NCBI GenBank assembly: GCA_934515035.1
Contig: CAKSXP010000055.1
Coordinates: forward strand, 1 to 9,300
Reading direction: 5' to 3'
Length of the DNA: 9,300 bases
Source: an uncultured Oscillospiraceae bacterium
GTDB lineage: Bacteria; Bacillota; Clostridia; Oscillospirales; Oscillospiraceae
Program-made: the position numbers and the translations under genes
Notes under the pieces: generated by a model
Database searches by the model: none
What the model saw: the letters and a program-made list of their open reading frames with translations, nothing else
Told to the model about the DNA's origin: nothing
Shown here: positions 6,794 to 9,300 of the stretch, in pieces
Layout: the number at the start of each line of letters is the position of its first letter
Position numbering within the stretch: position 1 is the first letter of the stretch

Positions 6794-8602
6794 TCAGGCC
6801 TCGAGGACGATATGGCCCTTATAGCTTCCGGCCTTTATCTCCGTCTTTTCTCCGTTGACGGTCATGGACGAAGCCTCCAGTCTTGCATCGGGTCCGATCT
6901 CCAGCGCGGTCAGGAAGGACTTTCCGGCGACGTTCCAGACCGTATCGCCCAGCAGCTTCACGATCACGCCGTTATTGACTGCGGGACACGGCGTGTTTGA
7001 CACAACGCCCATCTCAAGGTTCAGCGCCTTGGTGATAAAGGGCACATTGTGCTTTGACACGGAAGAGGATATCGTGCTGCGGAGCTTCACGTTTTCAAAC
7101 GAGAGTATCATGTTGACAGGCTTATCTGTCGAGGGCGGCAGCGGAGGAGGCGGCGCCTTTTCTCCGTCGGGCTCTCCCTCGTCCTTTTTGGGCGGCTCGG
7201 GCGGCGGTCCCTCGGGCAGCACCATGCCGACGCGGCAGGCATTTGTTGTGGAGTTATAGAAGTCACCTTCCAGCTCCATGTCGGAAAAATATGCCTTCAG
7301 GTCGGTCGAATAGTCCTTCAGGTCGAAGGTGAACATGCGGCAGTCGGTGAAGTTTTCACCGTGAACGTCGTGTCCGGGATCCTTTACGGGAATGAGGTTG
7401 TCGACCTCGATCCTCAGGCCGTCGTCAAACATGCCGGGGTCGTCGTTATCCATGAGCTGCATGATAACGCCGTTTCCGGACTTTATCACGGAGTTTTTCA
7501 CCTTCAGCTCGGGATAGCAGCCCTTTACCAGGAAAGTCGTCATCCCGGTGTTGAACACCGCGTTCTCTATCACGGCCTCTCCGTGCTGGTTTCCATGCCA
7601 CATAAGTCCGAAGCGGCCGGAATCGACCGTTGTTCCGTTTATAAAATCGCAGGCGGCATATTCATTCGCCGCGATGAGGGCGTAGTCGGGAACTCTGATG
7701 CGGCAGTTGTCAAAGGTGTTGCGGCATGCGCCGATCGAATACGAGCCATAGCCGCTCTCGCCGGTTATCTCGACCTCGCTGTCCACAACGTTCAGACGCA
7801 CGCAGTAATCGCCGAAGGTCTTCGGCATATCGACGCCGTCCGTGGACAGGACGCCCCAGCCCTCGGCCCTGATCCTGCTGCCGATATAGCTGGCGGTGCC
7901 GCTCCCGACAACGTTTGTGGCGCGGTTCGTGCCGCGCAGGCCAAGCACCCATGGAACGCCGGACATATTGCCGGTCTCATCTTTCAGCTGCTTCTGCTCT
8001 GCGGCGGTGCCGCCGATGCAGTCGATGTCCGCATTGCGGAACACGACCTCGGCATGGTCCGCTACCGTTACGGCATTGCGTATAACGCCGTGACTGCGCA
8101 CGCGCAGGTCACGCACCTCCGCCTTTGCCTCGCCCGCGAAAAGCATACCGGAGCCCCAGCCGGAAAAGTCGTTTCCGCCGTGGCCGTTCATCACGATATC
8201 GAGCCCCTCGACATCGTATTCGCCGTTTTCAACGATGAGCGCATTGAAGCAGGGGGAATCGGAGCGGACGCGGACATTTTTCATGTGCTTTGCATCATAC
8301 TCGCCGCCCATGAGCGCGGACTGTGCGCTGCGCTCGGGCAAGATCTCTCCGTCCTTGACGTAAAGGGCGGTACGGTATCCCGTGGTATCAAAATCATCGA
8401 CCGGGCAGGGAAAATCCTCCGTAACGCTGATAACGGCATTGGTATATGTGCCGGGCTCGGCGGGTATCTCGCGTCCGTTTTCGGTCAGCGTAAGCATTTT
8501 CCCCTCGGGTGCGGACAGCTTTACTCCGGAAGCGATAGTAATTTCTTCCTCAGACAGAGTCTGTCCGATAATGGTATCTTTTTCGAATATCATCAGCACC
8601 AT
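6794..8602 (-). CDS. Predicted right-handed beta-helix protein of unknown function
   Basis: The product has 602 residues and I cannot assign a named family. Between about residues 75 and 460 it shows short alternating strands separated by N/G/D-rich turns (for example VENGEYDVEGLDIVMNG, then EVVFRNADIDCIGG, then ELKVKNSVIKSGNGV). This is typical of parallel beta-helix folds such as pectate-lyase-like repeats. Residues 463-495 are a proline/acid/lysine-rich insert, followed by about 107 more beta-rich residues. There is no N-terminal signal peptide, membrane segment, lipobox or LPXTG anchor, so it is cytoplasmic or exported by an unrecognised route. A similar short motif occurs at each end (N42-V60 and N583-V599). 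No catalytic residues can be named. Start is uncertain: GTG 8605, ATG 8602 and ATG 8593 are all in frame and the ribosome site is weak. It diverges from an IclR-type regulator that probably controls it. Confidence 0.85.
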   Translation of the reverse strand: MVLMIFEKDTIIGQTLSEEEITIASGVKLSAPEGKMLTLTENGREIPAEPGTYTNAVISVTEDFPCPVDDFDTTGYRTALYVKDGEILPERSAQSALMGGEYDAKHMKNVRVRSDSPCFNALIVENGEYDVEGLDIVMNGHGGNDFSGWGSGMLFAGEAKAEVRDLRVRSHGVIRNAVTVADHAEVVFRNADIDCIGGTAAEQKQLKDETGNMSGVPWVLGLRGTNRATNVVGSGTASYIGSRIRAEGWGVLSTDGVDMPKTFGDYCVRLNVVDSEVEITGESGYGSYSIGACRNTFDNCRIRVPDYALIAANEYAACDFINGTTVDSGRFGLMWHGNQHGEAVIENAVFNTGMTTFLVKGCYPELKVKNSVIKSGNGVIMQLMDNDDPGMFDDGLRIEVDNLIPVKDPGHDVHGENFTDCRMFTFDLKDYSTDLKAYFSDMELEGDFYNSTTNACRVGMVLPEGPPPEPPKKDEGEPDGEKAPPPPLPPSTDKPVNMILSFENVKLRSTISSSVSKHNVPFITKALNLEMGVVSNTPCPAVNNGVIVKLLGDTVWNVAGKSFLTALEIGPDARLEASSMTVNGEKTEIKAGSYKGHIVLEA

Positions 8603-8620
8603 CACTTTCTGTTTTTAGAT

Positions 8621-8641
8621 TGCCATCGGCTTACAATGGCA
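8621..8641. promoter_or_regulatory. Dyad in the leader of the beta-helix gene
   Basis: TGCCAT (8621-8626) and ATGGCA (8636-8641) form a perfect 6-bp inverted repeat with a 9-base spacer. It lies downstream of the predicted transcription start of the minus-strand gene. It could be a repressor site acting as a roadblock or a small RNA hairpin. It shares the GCCAT half-site with the dyad at 8662-8676. Confidence 0.45.
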
Positions 8642-8661
8642 CGGATATATTATATAACAGC

Positions 8662-8676
8662 GCCATATTCTATGGC
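8662..8676. promoter_or_regulatory. Candidate operator over the -10 box of the beta-helix gene
   Basis: GCCATA-TTC-TATGGC is a perfect inverted repeat that covers the predicted minus-strand -10 (8667-8672). A protein bound here would block RNA polymerase. The divergent IclR-family regulator is the natural candidate, though this is inference from position only. Confidence 0.55.
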
Positions 8677-8695
8677 AGGGTCAAAATCCTGTCAA
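8667..8695 (-). promoter_or_regulatory. Predicted sigma-A promoter of the beta-helix gene
   Basis: On the minus strand TTGACA (8695-8690), 17 bp, then TAGAAT (8672-8667), giving 11 of 12 consensus matches. The transcript would start near 8660 with a leader of about 58 bases. A TATAAT also occurs at 8654-8649 but has no -35 at a proper distance. Confidence 0.75.
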
Positions 8696-8710
8696 TCAAG
8701 GCATTTTCCG

Positions 8711-8739
8711 TTGACAAGGGTTATCCGAATGTCTATAAT
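8711..8739 (+). promoter_or_regulatory. Consensus sigma-A promoter of the IclR-family gene
   Basis: TTGACA (8711-8716), exactly 17 bp, TATAAT (8734-8739): a full match to consensus at both boxes. The predicted start near 8746 leaves a leader of about 27 bases carrying AGAGGTGA (8759-8766), which ends six bases before the ATG. So strong a promoter for a regulator suggests that something represses it, possibly the regulator itself. Confidence 0.88.
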
Positions 8740-8772
8740 GGTGACAAATTTCAAGTTAAGAGGTGAGTTCAC

Positions 8773-9300
8773 ATGGCTGAAACCAAGGAATACTCTCCCA
8801 TACAATCAGTCGCCCGCGCTCTTGGTATACTTGAGGCCGTATGCAATTCAAACCAGCCCATGAGCGTTCAGGAGCTGAGCGCCGCGCTCGGCCTGAGCAG
8901 GACAACGGCACACGGCCTTGTGAACACGCTCGTCGCCTGCAAATATCTCGAAAAGGAACCGCTGACCCGCAAATATATGCCGAGCTCAAAGATGTACGGC
9001 ATGAGCTGTGCATATCCCCACAAGCTGAAGGTCATGCAGGCGGCAAACCCCTATCTGCGCGCTCTGCTGACGCGGTACCGCCAGACGATACATCTCGGCG
9101 TCCTGTCCACAGACGATGACGTTCTTCTGCTCAAGGCATATTTCCCCGAGCGCGTTCCCAACCTGACGCGTGTGTTCAACCTTCCCATGCACGCGACCGG
9201 CATCGGCAAAACGATGCTCGCTTTTCTTCCGGAGGAGCGCCGCGAGGAGATCCTGGACAAGATCATACTTACGCCATATACCAAAAACACCATCACCGAC
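8773..9300 (+). CDS. IclR-family transcriptional regulator (partial, runs off right edge)
   Basis: The first 176 codons are open to the end of the window; a full-length member is about 250 residues. The N-terminal winged helix-turn-helix is clear. It begins SVARALGILEAV (12-23), followed by ELSAALGLSRTTAHGLVNTL (34-53), where the recognition helix lies, and a wing ending YLEKEPLTRKY. The effector-binding domain starts after the linker near residue 85. It contains LPMHATGIGKTMLAFLPEE (137-155), the IclR signature around the ligand pocket. Such proteins are usually small-molecule-responsive repressors or activators of an adjacent catabolic or transport gene, and often of themselves. The ligand is unknown. 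Start fixed by AGAGGTGA at 8759-8766. It is divergent from the beta-helix gene across a 170-bp region with back-to-back promoters. Confidence 0.95.
   Translation, partial: MAETKEYSPIQSVARALGILEAVCNSNQPMSVQELSAALGLSRTTAHGLVNTLVACKYLEKEPLTRKYMPSSKMYGMSCAYPHKLKVMQAANPYLRALLTRYRQTIHLGVLSTDDDVLLLKAYFPERVPNLTRVFNLPMHATGIGKTMLAFLPEERREEILDKIILTPYTKNTITD

Noticed and set aside
7361..8863. 500-codon plus-strand open frame opposite the beta-helix gene
   Set aside because: It runs through both promoters and into the IclR gene in another frame. Its composition (rich in His, Ala and Val) is what an antisense shadow of GC-rich coding DNA gives.

Overview
The window looks like chromosomal DNA from a GC-rich member of the Clostridia/Firmicutes, possibly an Oscillospiraceae-like gut anaerobe. 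The evidence is strong AGGAGG-type Shine-Dalgarno sites, sigma-A style promoters with 17-bp spacers, U-tailed hairpin terminators, MutS and GDPD proteins of Firmicute type, and GC-rich coding DNA that still uses ATA and TAT codons often. Taxonomy below that level is inference. Seven protein genes are supported. No RNA gene, insertion sequence, CRISPR array or phage gene was seen.

Region 1 (1-3400, + strand): mutS (mismatch recognition ATPase) followed, with a one-base stop/start overlap, by a CPBP-family intramembrane protease-like gene. A hairpin with T-runs on both sides ends this unit and also serves the convergent gene to its right.

Region 2 (3405-5293, - strand): two separately transcribed genes. 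One encodes a 280-residue membrane-anchored protein of unknown function. The other encodes an exported or membrane-anchored glycerophosphodiester phosphodiesterase. Each has its own promoter. A terminator lies between them, and its stem pairs better in the minus-strand RNA.

Region 3 (5412-6780, + strand): a 438-residue major facilitator transporter resembling the SLC45/GPH-type sugar carriers. It is divergent from the GDPD gene and ends at a perfect 13-bp hairpin shared with the next convergent gene.

Region 4 (6794-9300): a 602-residue predicted beta-helix protein on the minus strand, divergent from an IclR-family regulator that runs off the right edge. Their two promoters (TTGACA-N17-TAGAAT and TTGACA-N17-TATAAT) stand back to back with 15 bp between the -35 boxes. 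Four GCCAT/ATGGC half-sites, forming two dyads, lie over and downstream of the beta-helix promoter. This divergent pair is the most promising uncharacterised system here: a regulator with an apparent dedicated target that lacks a signal peptide, has a proline-rich insert, and carries a similar short motif at each end. The left two thirds of the window look ordinary.
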